DNA of 64,000 bases from positions 4,647,980 through 4,711,979 of the forward strand of contig NZ_KI912107.1 of assembly GCF_000517085.1 (NCBI RefSeq), written 5' to 3'. Below the pieces are notes generated by a model. That model did not search any database. It was given only the letters and a program-made list of their open reading frames with translations, and had not been told where the DNA came from. Positions 26,155 through 35,614 of this stretch are shown piece by piece. The number at the start of each line of letters is the position of its first letter. The stretch's first letter is position 1. This DNA is from Saccharicrinis fermentans DSM 9555 = JCM 21142 (GTDB taxonomy: Bacteria; Bacteroidota; Bacteroidia; Bacteroidales; Marinilabiliaceae). A program made the position numbers and the translations under genes.

Positions 26155-29043
26155 ATGGAACATTCATATAAATTCAAACCAACACCCATGGTATTGGGAG
26201 GTATTTTTGTATTTATCACCAGTTTGGTTGTCTATATTCTTACCTTATCTCCAGGCCTTAACTTCTGGGATTGTGGTGAATTTATTGCCTGTGCAAATAA
26301 GTTAGAAGTAGGGCACGCACCTGGCGCACCTTTGTATTTGATGATAGCTAGAGTGTTTTCGATGTTTGCCGCACCTGCACACATAGCCCTTTATATCAAT
26401 CTTCTTTCAGCCCTTAGTTCTGCGCTAACTGTTTGGTTATTATATGCCACCTCCACCATTGTGTTAAATAAAGTAACTACACAGAAAAACTCTTATGGGG
26501 TGATTGTTTCGGCTATGGTATCTGCCCTTGCTTTTGCTTTTACAGATACCTTTTGGTTTTCGGCAGTAGAGGCTGAAGTTTACGCCTTATCACTGTTATT
26601 TACTGCATTCACCCTATGGGCTATTTTACGTTGGGAGCAGGAGTCCGTTCGTGGATCCAGGCATAGGTGGCTGTTGCTTATTGCTTTTACCATGGGACTT
26701 TCTGTGGGAGTTCACTTGCTTAACTTATTAACTGTACCAGTGGTTATTTATTGGGTATATATTCAATATAGTAAGCAAAAATTTAAACACTTATATGGCT
26801 TGTTGATGGGGCTTTTTGTACTCTTCTTGGTTCAGTTTATGATTGTGCAGAATGGTTTGTTTTTTGCTGGTAAGCTTGAGCTTCTATTGGTGAACACCTT
26901 TCATTTGCCTGTCCATTCCGGACTTATTTTGTTTTTTACTCTGTTGTTTGCCTTGCTAGTAGGAGGAATAGTACTAAGCAGAAATAAGCATTCTCTGGTG
27001 AATTTTATTTGTGTGGCCATGTTTTTATTTACACTTGGTGTCTCCAGTTATACGATGGTTATTATTCGTGCGAATGCGCAAACAACTGTGAATTTAAATG
27101 ATCCCTCTCAGGTATTCTCCCTGGAATCTTTTATTAACCGTAAGCAGTATGGAGAGCGACCGTTGATTAGCGGAGCCTGGTATGGCGCTAAGACCAAAGA
27201 TATAGCGCCCACCTATAGTTATCGTTTGGATAAAAATAGGAGGTATTCACGTTTTGAGGATGGTAGTAAGTTGCTGTACGATGTACAAGACGTGCAGTTT
27301 ATGCAAAGGATGTATAGTTCACAAAAATATCATATAGGGGGCTATTGTTTTTGGAGTGGATTGGAGGAAGGGCAGAAACCCACATTTTTTCACCAATTAG
27401 AGTTTCTGTTCAAATATCAATTGGGACACATGTATTTTAGATATTTCTTATGGAATTTCTCAGGAAGGCAGAATCATTATCAGGGGCATGGGGACTTTTT
27501 GAATGGTAATTTTACGACAGGTATTCCCTTTGTCGATCAACAATTTTTGGGTAGTAGAACTTATTTGCATACCCAAGAGACAAGTAGTGCAGCACGTAAT
27601 AATTATTTTATGATTCCTATGTTCTTTGGATTGCTGGGATTTCTTTTTCTGGTCAGAAAAAAGCATTGGTCTTTGCTTTATTTGCTGGGATTCTTGTTTA
27701 TACTGACTGGAGTAGCCATTGTCTTTTATATGAATCAGCCACCCTTTGAGCCACGCGAGAGAGATTATGTCTTTGCCGGTAGTTTTTACGCCTTTGCTGT
27801 TTTTATTGGATTAGGTGTGCGATTTTTATTGCTCAGTATAAGAAGATATTCACCATCCCGATTAACCGATGTGGTTGCTTCAATGTTTGTTATATTGGCT
27901 TTGCCGGGCTTGTTGTTGGCCAATAACTATGACGATCATAATAGAAGCGATAGAACTTTAGCACGTGATTTATCATTGTCATATCTTGAGAGTTGTGAGC
28001 CCAATGCTATTCTTTTTACATATGGAGATAATGATACCTATCCTCTTTGGTATTTACAAGAGGTTGAGGGTGTTAGGAAAGATGTGCGGGTGGTTAACCT
28101 GGGTCTTCTGTCAGCTGATTGGTATATTTATCAACAGGCGCAGCGTTTAGAGCGTACACAGCCCTTGCGCTTTACTGTGCCATTACATATGTATCGGCAA
28201 GGAGAAATGGATTATGCAGCAGTGATGGGGCGACAGTCTGCTGTAAAACCATTGGAGCAATGCTTAAAACATTTGGCAGATACCTCCAACACCATGGCTA
28301 TCTCTGTAAAAGGTGCCAATAAAATGTTTTTTTTACCACCTGTACTTCGTGTATCCAATAGTGAGGATGGCTTTTTATCCATAGGGAAAAGTTACTTGAT
28401 GAAAGGAGAAATTGCCTTGCTGGATATTGTAGCCTCTAACCATCATGAAAGACCTATTTACTTTGCCAAAGGGACACCTAAGAGTGTCATGCTAGGTTTT
28501 GATAAGTTTACTCGTCCTTACGGTATTGTTTCAAAATTGCTATTAAATAGCTCTCCAATAGATGTGCATGAACTGTATGCTTTATTTACAGAAAAAATAA
28601 ATATTTCTATACCCCAACAAAGTTGGTGGGATGAGACTTGTATGAATGCCATTCATCTTTGTCAGTTACAGCAAGCAACGATGAACTTGGCTCAGCAACT
28701 AATGGTGGATAAAGAATTTGGGAAGGCGCAAGAAATACTTCTTCGTTTTGTTCCCATTACCACTCTGCCTAATTTTAAGTCCGCTCCAAATGATATAGAA
28801 TGGATAAAAACACTTTTGAGAGCGAATTTACATCAAGAAGCTATTGCTTATTTCGAAAATGTAAGTTATTCCACCATACAGGATTTTCAATTTTACATTT
28901 ATTCACAGCAATATCTGGGAGATCAAATGCTTCATTATGCAAAAGAAGAGCATGATTATTTAAAAAAACTTTACCAGGTGGCCAATGATTATAGTATTGT
29001 AGAGATACAGCATGCCATTGCACCCTATGTAAATTCATTTTAA
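26155..29043 (+). CDS. DUF2723 membrane protein, GT-C-like (copy 1)
   Basis: 962-residue polytopic protein of the DUF2723 family, related to eukaryotic TMEM260, an O-mannosyltransferase. After the first helix comes SPGLNFWDCGEFIACANKL then VGHAPGAPLYLMIARVF: the acidic DCGE in the first external loop is where GT-C glycosyltransferases carry their catalytic Asp/Glu. About 11-12 helices occupy residues 10-610; conserved QPPFEPRERDYVFAGSFYAF and FTYGDNDTYPLWYLQEVEG follow, with a soluble C-terminal part. It is probably a lipid-linked sugar transferase of the cytoplasmic membrane; acceptor and sugar are unknown. ATG 26155 is preferred to TTG 26131. Confidence 0.85.
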   Translation: MEHSYKFKPTPMVLGGIFVFITSLVVYILTLSPGLNFWDCGEFIACANKLEVGHAPGAPLYLMIARVFSMFAAPAHIALYINLLSALSSALTVWLLYATSTIVLNKVTTQKNSYGVIVSAMVSALAFAFTDTFWFSAVEAEVYALSLLFTAFTLWAILRWEQESVRGSRHRWLLLIAFTMGLSVGVHLLNLLTVPVVIYWVYIQYSKQKFKHLYGLLMGLFVLFLVQFMIVQNGLFFAGKLELLLVNTFHLPVHSGLILFFTLLFALLVGGIVLSRNKHSLVNFICVAMFLFTLGVSSYTMVIIRANAQTTVNLNDPSQVFSLESFINRKQYGERPLISGAWYGAKTKDIAPTYSYRLDKNRRYSRFEDGSKLLYDVQDVQFMQRMYSSQKYHIGGYCFWSGLEEGQKPTFFHQLEFLFKYQLGHMYFRYFLWNFSGRQNHYQGHGDFLNGNFTTGIPFVDQQFLGSRTYLHTQETSSAARNNYFMIPMFFGLLGFLFLVRKKHWSLLYLLGFLFILTGVAIVFYMNQPPFEPRERDYVFAGSFYAFAVFIGLGVRFLLLSIRRYSPSRLTDVVASMFVILALPGLLLANNYDDHNRSDRTLARDLSLSYLESCEPNAILFTYGDNDTYPLWYLQEVEGVRKDVRVVNLGLLSADWYIYQQAQRLERTQPLRFTVPLHMYRQGEMDYAAVMGRQSAVKPLEQCLKHLADTSNTMAISVKGANKMFFLPPVLRVSNSEDGFLSIGKSYLMKGEIALLDIVASNHHERPIYFAKGTPKSVMLGFDKFTRPYGIVSKLLLNSSPIDVHELYALFTEKINISIPQQSWWDETCMNAIHLCQLQQATMNLAQQLMVDKEFGKAQEILLRFVPITTLPNFKSAPNDIEWIKTLLRANLHQEAIAYFENVSYSTIQDFQFYIYSQQYLGDQMLHYAKEEHDYLKKLYQVANDYSIVEIQHAIAPYVNSF

Positions 29044-29305
29044 ATTGCAGGGCTAAATAATGTCTTCAACAAAGAGGTTTATGGTACATTCATAAAATGT
29101 TTTTTTTCTAGAGATCTACAAAATGTTATGATTGGCCTTGCAGATAAGGGAGATGAAGGTATGAAATAGTGTTAAAATCAAGTTAAAGCCTTAACATTAT
29201 TGAACATTAAAAATACGTTTGATAAAAATTACTTATTTTTGGCATCGGTGTTCTGATGTCTGAGCACCACATGTTTAAATATTAATCTGATATTCAGAGA
29301 CTAAA

Positions 29306-32300
29306 ATGAAGAATCATACATTGCTGAATAACCTTCTTGGTTGGTTGTCTTTTGCCATTGCGGCAGTAGTTTACACCATGACTATTGAACCTACGGCCAG
29401 TTTCTGGGACTGTGGGGAATTTATTTCAACTTCTTATAAACTATTGGTGGGGCACCCTCCTGGAGCTCCGGTGTTTATGATTCTAGGGAGATTTTTCTCT
29501 CTTTTTGCACCAGACCCTGGTTCGGTGGCTTATATGATAAATGTAATGAGTGCTTTGGCCAGTGCATTTACGATTCTGTTTTTATTTTGGACTATCACGC
29601 ACTTAGGGCGTAGAATCTATATGAATAAAGAGGGGCAAGAATGGAGATCATGGGCAGTTTTGGGAGCAGGCTTTGTGGGAGCATTAGCCTATACTTTTTC
29701 TGATACATTTTGGTTTTCGGCAGTGGAAGGAGAGGTGTACGCCATGTCGTCCTTATTTACCGCTGTGGTTTTTTGGGCCATATTAAAGTGGGAAGATGTT
29801 GCTGACCATTCATATGCCAACCGATGGTTGGTGTTAATTGCCTACCTGATGGGACTCTCCATCGGAGTTCACTTACTTAACTTATTGGCAATACCTGCCA
29901 TTGTAATGGTGTATTATTTTAAAAAGTACGAGGTAAGTCGCAATGGAATTCTGATGGCGTTGGGTATTTCAGCGCTGTTATTGGTGGGTATTTTATATGG
30001 TATCATCCCTTATACAGTAAAGATAGCCAGTTGGTTTGAACTAATGTTTGTCAATGGTTTTGGTGCGCCTTTTAATACCGGTATTGCTGTTTATCTTATT
30101 CTTCTCATAGGAGGGTTAATATTTGGTATTTGGTATACCCAGAAAAAGCAAAAGGTGATTTTGAATACCATTTTGTTGGGCGTTACGGTTATTATGATTG
30201 GGTATTCTTCTTTTGCCATGATTGTGATCCGTTCCTATGCTAACCCTACCATGGATCAAAATTCACCCGAAGATGTTTTTTCCATGATGGGCTATTTGAA
30301 CCGCGAGCAATATGGTGATAGACCATTGTTCTCAGGTCAATATTATAATTCACCACTTGATAGAGAAAAGTCAAATGCTTCAGAAGGTGATCCTGTACGC
30401 ATTAAAAAGGATGGAGAATACAAAACGGTGGATCATAAACCTCATTATGTATTTGATTCAAATACCACCACTCTCTTTCCGAGGATGTATAGCCGTGAGG
30501 GACGTCATATTAATAAATACAAGTATTGGGCAGGGGGCGAACCTAAGGGAAGAACCGTACAGATTGAAAATAAGGAATCTGGTCAAACCCAGAGTGTTAC
30601 CTTGCCAAGTTTTGGTCAAAACCTGAGTTTTTTCTTTAATTATCAGGTGAAGTATATGTACTTGCGGTATTTTATGTGGAATTTTGCCGGTCGTCAGAAT
30701 GATATACAAGGTCATGGTGAGGTACATAAAGGGAACTGGATTTCAGGTATTCCTATACTTGATAATTTGCGTCTGGGTGATCAGTCTAAGTTACCAGATA
30801 CCTACAAAAATAATCCAGCGCGCAACAAATATTATTTACTTCCTCTGATTTTGGGTTTATTGGGCTTGTTATTCCAGTATTATTCGGGTAAGCAGGGTAA
30901 ACAAGGTTTTTGGATTGTGATGTTGCTGTTTTTCTTTACTGGCTTAGCCATTGTTCTTTACCTGAATCAGACACCACTTCAACCTCGTGAACGGGACTAT
31001 GCCTATGCCGGATCTTTTTATGCCTTTGCTATCTGGATTGGCTTGGGCGTTTTGGCTGTGGTAGAAGGAATGAGAAAGTTCCTGCCTGGCGGTGTTTCGG
31101 CGGTACTAGCTTCTATATTGACCTTGGTTTTTGTGCCCGGTATCATGCTCTCGGAAAACTGGGACGATCATAACCGTTCGCACCGTTTTGTGGCCAGAGA
31201 TCTTGCCTTTAACTATTTAGATACTTGTGATGAAAACGCCATAATCTTTACCAATGGCGATAACGATACTTTCCCACTTTGGTATGCCCAAGAGGTAGAA
31301 GGCTATCGTACTGATGTGCGAGTTTGTAATTTAAGTTATTTACAAACAGATTGGTATATTGATCAGATGGGAAGAAAGGCCTATGACTCTGATCCCTTAC
31401 CCTTCTCGCTTACACACGATCAGTATGTTACAGGAACCAGAGATGTGGTTCATCTCTTACCTCGTATTCAGGGCCGCGTTGACATGAAAGAAGCCATCAG
31501 ATTCTTGGCCAGTGAAAATCCGAAGACAAAAGAAATACCGGGTTATCCAGGAAGGATAGAACATCTGCCTTCTAAATCCTTCAGCATTCCAGTTGATAGT
31601 CTTAAAATTTTGCAAAAGGGAATTGTTAGTGAAAATGCAGCCGAACTCATTGTGCCGGAATTAAAAATAGACCTGAATAAGGAGTATATACTTAAGAATG
31701 AGTTGATGATTTTGGATATGTTGTCCAATAACGACTGGAACCGCCCTATTTATTTTGCGGTTACGGTAGGACAGGATAATTATGCCAGCCTTGAAGACTA
31801 TTTTCAGTTGGAAGGATTTGCCTATAAAGTGGTGCCTATAAAGACCAAAGCTGATGATGGTCAATTTGGTAGGGTCGATACAGAAATCATGTATGATAAG
31901 TTTAAAAATAAATTTCGTTGGGGAGGATTTGATGATGCGCGTGTTTATTTGGATGAGAATCACCAGCGCATGGCTATGAATATCCGTAATAATATGTCGC
32001 GTTTGGCCAATGCTTTGTTGGACGAAGGAAAAAAAGAGAAAGCAGTTGAAATATTGGATATGGCCCTAAGTAAGATGCCCGTGGAGAAAGTGCCACATAA
32101 CTATTTTTCTATCTTCTTGGCCGAGGGTTATTACAAAGCCAATGAAATGGAAAAAGGAGATCGTATCTTAACGGATTTTGGTCGACAATCGTTTCAGGAA
32201 ATTAATTTCTTTTCTTCTTTATCCCAGAGGAAGCAAGGTAATGTGGGTGATGACTTTCAGCGTAGCTTGGCTATTTATACAGAAATAGCAAATATGTCCA

Positions 32301-32668
32301 TCCGTTTTTCCCGTGACAGTGTGCGTGAAGAATTGAGTAAAAATCTGGCTCAGCTACCTTTGGGTGTGGTGCCTGATAATATGTTGTCAATTTTTGCAGC
32401 TGAAGGTTTTTATATGGAAGGTAGGACTTTGGAAGGAGATCAGTTATTGGAAAATATTGCACGCATTAGTCGTCAAACCATTCAGTATTATATGAGTCTA
32501 CCTAAGGATCAGAAGGTGCATTACGATTACCAATATCGTCAGAGCGTCATGTTTGATCGTGAAATTGAACACCTATTGACAAAATACAAACGCGATGATA
32601 TCATGAAGAAACTCGGTATAGAAGATACTACTTCTGATACTCAGGTATTAAATTTTAGCACGCATTAA
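29306..32668 (+). CDS. DUF2723 membrane protein, GT-C-like (copy 2)
   Basis: 1120-residue paralogue of the preceding gene with the same marks: PTASFWDCGEFISTSYKLL, VGHPPGAPVFMILGRFFSLF, DTFWFSAVEGEVYAMSSLF, QTPLQPRERDYAYAGSFYAF and IIFTNGDNDTFPLWYAQEVE. About 12 membrane helices precede a larger soluble tail (about 750-1120) with TPR-like helices (LANALLDEGKKEKAVEILDMAL), longer than in copy 1. The pair may have separate acceptors or act as a heteromer. A -7-like TATTTTTG at 29234-29241 in the 262-base gap suggests its own promoter. The polysaccharide deacetylase gene follows after 11 bases. Confidence 0.87.
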   Translation: MKNHTLLNNLLGWLSFAIAAVVYTMTIEPTASFWDCGEFISTSYKLLVGHPPGAPVFMILGRFFSLFAPDPGSVAYMINVMSALASAFTILFLFWTITHLGRRIYMNKEGQEWRSWAVLGAGFVGALAYTFSDTFWFSAVEGEVYAMSSLFTAVVFWAILKWEDVADHSYANRWLVLIAYLMGLSIGVHLLNLLAIPAIVMVYYFKKYEVSRNGILMALGISALLLVGILYGIIPYTVKIASWFELMFVNGFGAPFNTGIAVYLILLIGGLIFGIWYTQKKQKVILNTILLGVTVIMIGYSSFAMIVIRSYANPTMDQNSPEDVFSMMGYLNREQYGDRPLFSGQYYNSPLDREKSNASEGDPVRIKKDGEYKTVDHKPHYVFDSNTTTLFPRMYSREGRHINKYKYWAGGEPKGRTVQIENKESGQTQSVTLPSFGQNLSFFFNYQVKYMYLRYFMWNFAGRQNDIQGHGEVHKGNWISGIPILDNLRLGDQSKLPDTYKNNPARNKYYLLPLILGLLGLLFQYYSGKQGKQGFWIVMLLFFFTGLAIVLYLNQTPLQPRERDYAYAGSFYAFAIWIGLGVLAVVEGMRKFLPGGVSAVLASILTLVFVPGIMLSENWDDHNRSHRFVARDLAFNYLDTCDENAIIFTNGDNDTFPLWYAQEVEGYRTDVRVCNLSYLQTDWYIDQMGRKAYDSDPLPFSLTHDQYVTGTRDVVHLLPRIQGRVDMKEAIRFLASENPKTKEIPGYPGRIEHLPSKSFSIPVDSLKILQKGIVSENAAELIVPELKIDLNKEYILKNELMILDMLSNNDWNRPIYFAVTVGQDNYASLEDYFQLEGFAYKVVPIKTKADDGQFGRVDTEIMYDKFKNKFRWGGFDDARVYLDENHQRMAMNIRNNMSRLANALLDEGKKEKAVEILDMALSKMPVEKVPHNYFSIFLAEGYYKANEMEKGDRILTDFGRQSFQEINFFSSLSQRKQGNVGDDFQRSLAIYTEIANMSIRFSRDSVREELSKNLAQLPLGVVPDNMLSIFAAEGFYMEGRTLEGDQLLENIARISRQTIQYYMSLPKDQKVHYDYQYRQSVMFDREIEHLLTKYKRDDIMKKLGIEDTTSDTQVLNFSTH

Positions 32669-32679
32669 ATTATACATAA

Positions 32680-33288
32680 ATGGTACGTCCCCCTTTTTCA
32701 GCAAAAGTTTTGTTACCTGGTGCCACATGGCGCCAGGACAGCTGCAGTAAGGATGTTTTTGTGACATTCGACGATGGGCCTATACCTGAAATTACACCTT
32801 GGGTATTGGACGAAGCTGATAAGTGGCATGCGAAATTAACTTTCTTTTGTGTAGGCGAAAATGTATATAAAAATGCAGACCTCTTTCAGGAGATAATTGA
32901 TAGAGGACATTGCGTGGGTAACCACACTTACAATCATATGAGAGCATGGAAAGAAGATAAGAAAACCTATTTTGATAATATTGATAAAGCTTCTCATCTT
33001 ATTAAATCCAGACTCTTTCGACCTCCTCACGGAGAATTGTATCCATGGTACATTAAACAGATGAAACGAAAGTTTGAGAAGGTGGTGATGTGGGATGTGT
33101 TGTGTAAGGATTATGACGGTCACTTGTCGCCATCACAAGTATACGATAATGTAAAAAATAATATTCGTCCGGGTTCAATCATCGTATTTCATGATTCGTT
33201 AAAAGCCGAAAAAAATATGAAATATGCTTTTCCTAAAACCTTGGAACTAATAGCGCAAAAAGGATTAACAACACGAGTAATAAAATAA
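32680..33288 (+). CDS. Polysaccharide deacetylase (NodB-type, CE4)
   Basis: 202-residue carbohydrate esterase 4 enzyme with every catalytic motif: FVTFDDGP (catalytic base and metal Asp), GNHTYNH (metal His pair), RPPHGE, the WDVLCKDYD segment and IIVFHDS. No signal peptide or membrane helix is visible, so it may act in the cytoplasm or be exported another way. It removes N- or O-acetyl groups from sugars. It lies 11 bases after the second DUF2723 gene and 10 before purD, so the three are probably co-transcribed, tying it to glycan work by the DUF2723 proteins. Confidence 0.9.
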   Translation: MVRPPFSAKVLLPGATWRQDSCSKDVFVTFDDGPIPEITPWVLDEADKWHAKLTFFCVGENVYKNADLFQEIIDRGHCVGNHTYNHMRAWKEDKKTYFDNIDKASHLIKSRLFRPPHGELYPWYIKQMKRKFEKVVMWDVLCKDYDGHLSPSQVYDNVKNNIRPGSIIVFHDSLKAEKNMKYAFPKTLELIAQKGLTTRVIK

Positions 33289-33298
33289 GATATTAAAG

Positions 33299-34567
33299 AT
33301 GAAGATACTATTACTAGGTTCCGGAGGTAGAGAACATGCCTTGGCTTGGAAATTAAAGCAAAGTCCAAAATTAACAGAATTAATTATTGCGCCGGGTAAT
33401 GCAGGGACCGCCGACCTAGGAACCAATGTAGAGCTCGATCCAAATGATTTTAAGGCCGTTAAAGAACTAGCTGTTCGCAAGCAAATTGACATGTTGATTG
33501 TTGGTCCGGAAGAACCTCTTGTGCGTGGCATTAAAGATTTCTTTTTAAATGATCCGGAGTTGATCCATATTCCTGTTATTGGTCCGGGAAAAAGAGGAGC
33601 TCGTCTGGAAGGAAGTAAGGAATTCTCTAAAGATTTTATGTTTCGCTATGGTATTCCTACAGCCAAATATAAGTCTGTAACATTGGATAACCTGGATGAA
33701 GGTATGGCTTTTTTAGCAGAGATGAAGGCGCCTTATGTTCTTAAGGCTGACGGATTGGCTGCCGGCAAAGGAGTGTTGATCATTGATGACCTGGAACAAG
33801 CCAAAGCGGATTTAAAAACCATGTTAGATGGCCAGTTTGGTGAGGCGAGTAAGAAAGTAGTCATTGAAGAATTTCTTGATGGAATAGAGCTTTCGGTATT
33901 TGTGCTGACTGATGGCTCTGCTTATGTTGTGCTACCCGAGGCCAAAGATTATAAAAGGATTGGGGAAGGAGATACCGGTTTAAATACAGGCGGTATGGGC
34001 GCTGTGAGTCCTGTCTCGTTTGCTGATGATAAGTTTATGAATAAGGTACATCGAAAAATAATTCAACCTACGGTGGCCGGTCTATATGGAGACCAAATAC
34101 CTTATAAGGGATTTATATTCATTGGTTTAATTAAGGTCGGCGATGAGCCGTATGTAATTGAATACAATGTACGAATGGGTGATCCTGAAACAGAAGTGGT
34201 GATGCCTCGTATTAAAAGTGATTTGTTAGAACTTTTGGAAGCCACTGCAGCAAAGGAGTTAAAGAAACATACCATTGAAATTGAAGATAATACCGTTACT
34301 ACAGTAATGATGGTGTCAGGTGGTTATCCTGAGGCCTATGAAAAAGGTAAGGAGATGACCGGTTTGGATAAAGTAAAGGATGGAATGGCTTTTCATGCTG
34401 GTACCAAACTTCAGGATGGTAAAGTGATCACCAATGGAGGTCGGGTGATAGCTATGAGCGCCATCGGTAAAGACATGAAGGAAGCTCTGGCTAAATCATA
34501 TAAGAATGCGGAGCTTGTGCAGTTTGAGAATAAATATTTTCGTAAGGATATTGGATTTGATCTATAA
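33299..34567 (+). CDS. purD: Phosphoribosylamine-glycine ligase
   Basis: 422-residue ATP-grasp enzyme of purine synthesis that joins glycine to 5-phosphoribosylamine. The N-domain MKILLLGSGGREHALAWKL, the IVGPEEPLVRGI motif, the ATP-grasp lid KADGLAAGKGVLIID, EEFLDGIELSVFVLTDG and the metal site YNVRMGDPETEVVMPR are all present, at the normal length. It sits in the same run as the deacetylase and a membrane protein. Confidence 0.97.
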   Translation: MKILLLGSGGREHALAWKLKQSPKLTELIIAPGNAGTADLGTNVELDPNDFKAVKELAVRKQIDMLIVGPEEPLVRGIKDFFLNDPELIHIPVIGPGKRGARLEGSKEFSKDFMFRYGIPTAKYKSVTLDNLDEGMAFLAEMKAPYVLKADGLAAGKGVLIIDDLEQAKADLKTMLDGQFGEASKKVVIEEFLDGIELSVFVLTDGSAYVVLPEAKDYKRIGEGDTGLNTGGMGAVSPVSFADDKFMNKVHRKIIQPTVAGLYGDQIPYKGFIFIGLIKVGDEPYVIEYNVRMGDPETEVVMPRIKSDLLELLEATAAKELKKHTIEIEDNTVTTVMMVSGGYPEAYEKGKEMTGLDKVKDGMAFHAGTKLQDGKVITNGGRVIAMSAIGKDMKEALAKSYKNAELVQFENKYFRKDIGFDL

Positions 34568-34636
34568 ATAGACTGTACAAAGTGGCATACCGGATGGTGT
34601 AAAGGTAGTTAAGTGAAGTAAAACAATTCGTTTGTA

Positions 34637-35614
34637 ATGATATTAAAGCTGATACATAATAACAATATAGGAACATACGCATTTATGCTTTTTCTTGTTG
34701 TGTTATGCTGGTTAAAACCTATGGTTTTGGGATATACAGTGGATGCTGGCTCTTTTGATAGTGCGATGCCATTATGGAGTTTTTTTTCTTTTGTGGCGTC
34801 CATACCATGGTTGGCGTATCTTTTGAGCATAGTGTCGTGTGTTGTCATTAGCTTGAGTATTAATCGCTTGAACTCAAAATATGGCTTATTAAGTAAGCAG
34901 AGTGCTTTGCCCGGTATTGTTTTTGTTTTTTTAGTGGGAGGATTGATCAGGGCACAAGGATTTAATCCAGTATGGCTCATAGCTTTGTTTTTTGTGCTGG
35001 CCTTTGAATACCTGTTTGAAGCGCATAACTACCGGAGAGTAGCCAAAGAGTGTTTTCTTGCCGCTTTTTGGATATCCACAGCCAGTTTGGTTAGCTATAA
35101 GGTGGTGCTTATCTTTCCTCTTATCTTTATTATAATGGGAATATTAAGGTTGCTTAATGTCAAATCCTTTTTGGCTGCTATTATCGGTTTGTTGCTTCCA
35201 TGGTTGTTTTTGTTGGGGTATGAATTGGGTTTCGGTTCCATCTCCAATTTCTTTTCATATATAAATTTTTCATGGCTTAAGATTTTTGAATCAAATGATC
35301 ATCCTCTCTTTATGTTGGGGTATTTGGCTACTATCGCATTTATTTTCTTAATAGCCTTGTTTTCCGTGTTGGGTGCATACGGTGTTAAAAAAATATATAC
35401 CCGCAAGCTATACCAGGTATTTATATTTTGTGGGTTATATTTTGTTGGTATGCTGGGGATTTCAGGTTTGAATATTGAATGGGTTATTTTAGTGGCCTTG
35501 CCTTTTTCTGTGCTTGTGGCGCATCTTTTGGATCAGATACGTTCCTTGGTGTGGCAGAATGTGGTGATCACTGCGATGATTCTTATTCCCATTGTGGGAC
35601 AAATATTACTGTAA
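34637..35614 (+). CDS. Polytopic membrane protein (DUF6427-like)
   Basis: 325 residues, almost entirely hydrophobic, with about nine predicted helices (for example YAFMLFLVVLCWLKPMVLG, FLAAIIGLLLPWLFLLGYEL and VVITAMILIPIVGQILL at the C-terminus). The size and topology recall the Bacteroidota DUF6427 family, but no catalytic motif is visible. Its TAA stop overlaps the ATG of the next gene (TAATG at 35612-35616), so the two are translationally coupled and probably functionally linked. Function unknown. Confidence 0.65.
   Translation: MILKLIHNNNIGTYAFMLFLVVLCWLKPMVLGYTVDAGSFDSAMPLWSFFSFVASIPWLAYLLSIVSCVVISLSINRLNSKYGLLSKQSALPGIVFVFLVGGLIRAQGFNPVWLIALFFVLAFEYLFEAHNYRRVAKECFLAAFWISTASLVSYKVVLIFPLIFIIMGILRLLNVKSFLAAIIGLLLPWLFLLGYELGFGSISNFFSYINFSWLKIFESNDHPLFMLGYLATIAFIFLIALFSVLGAYGVKKIYTRKLYQVFIFCGLYFVGMLGISGLNIEWVILVALPFSVLVAHLLDQIRSLVWQNVVITAMILIPIVGQILL

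Noticed and set aside
29044-29169. About 40 open codons in frame after the stop of the first DUF2723 gene
   Set aside because: The length is within chance, and the protein end before the stop looks natural.
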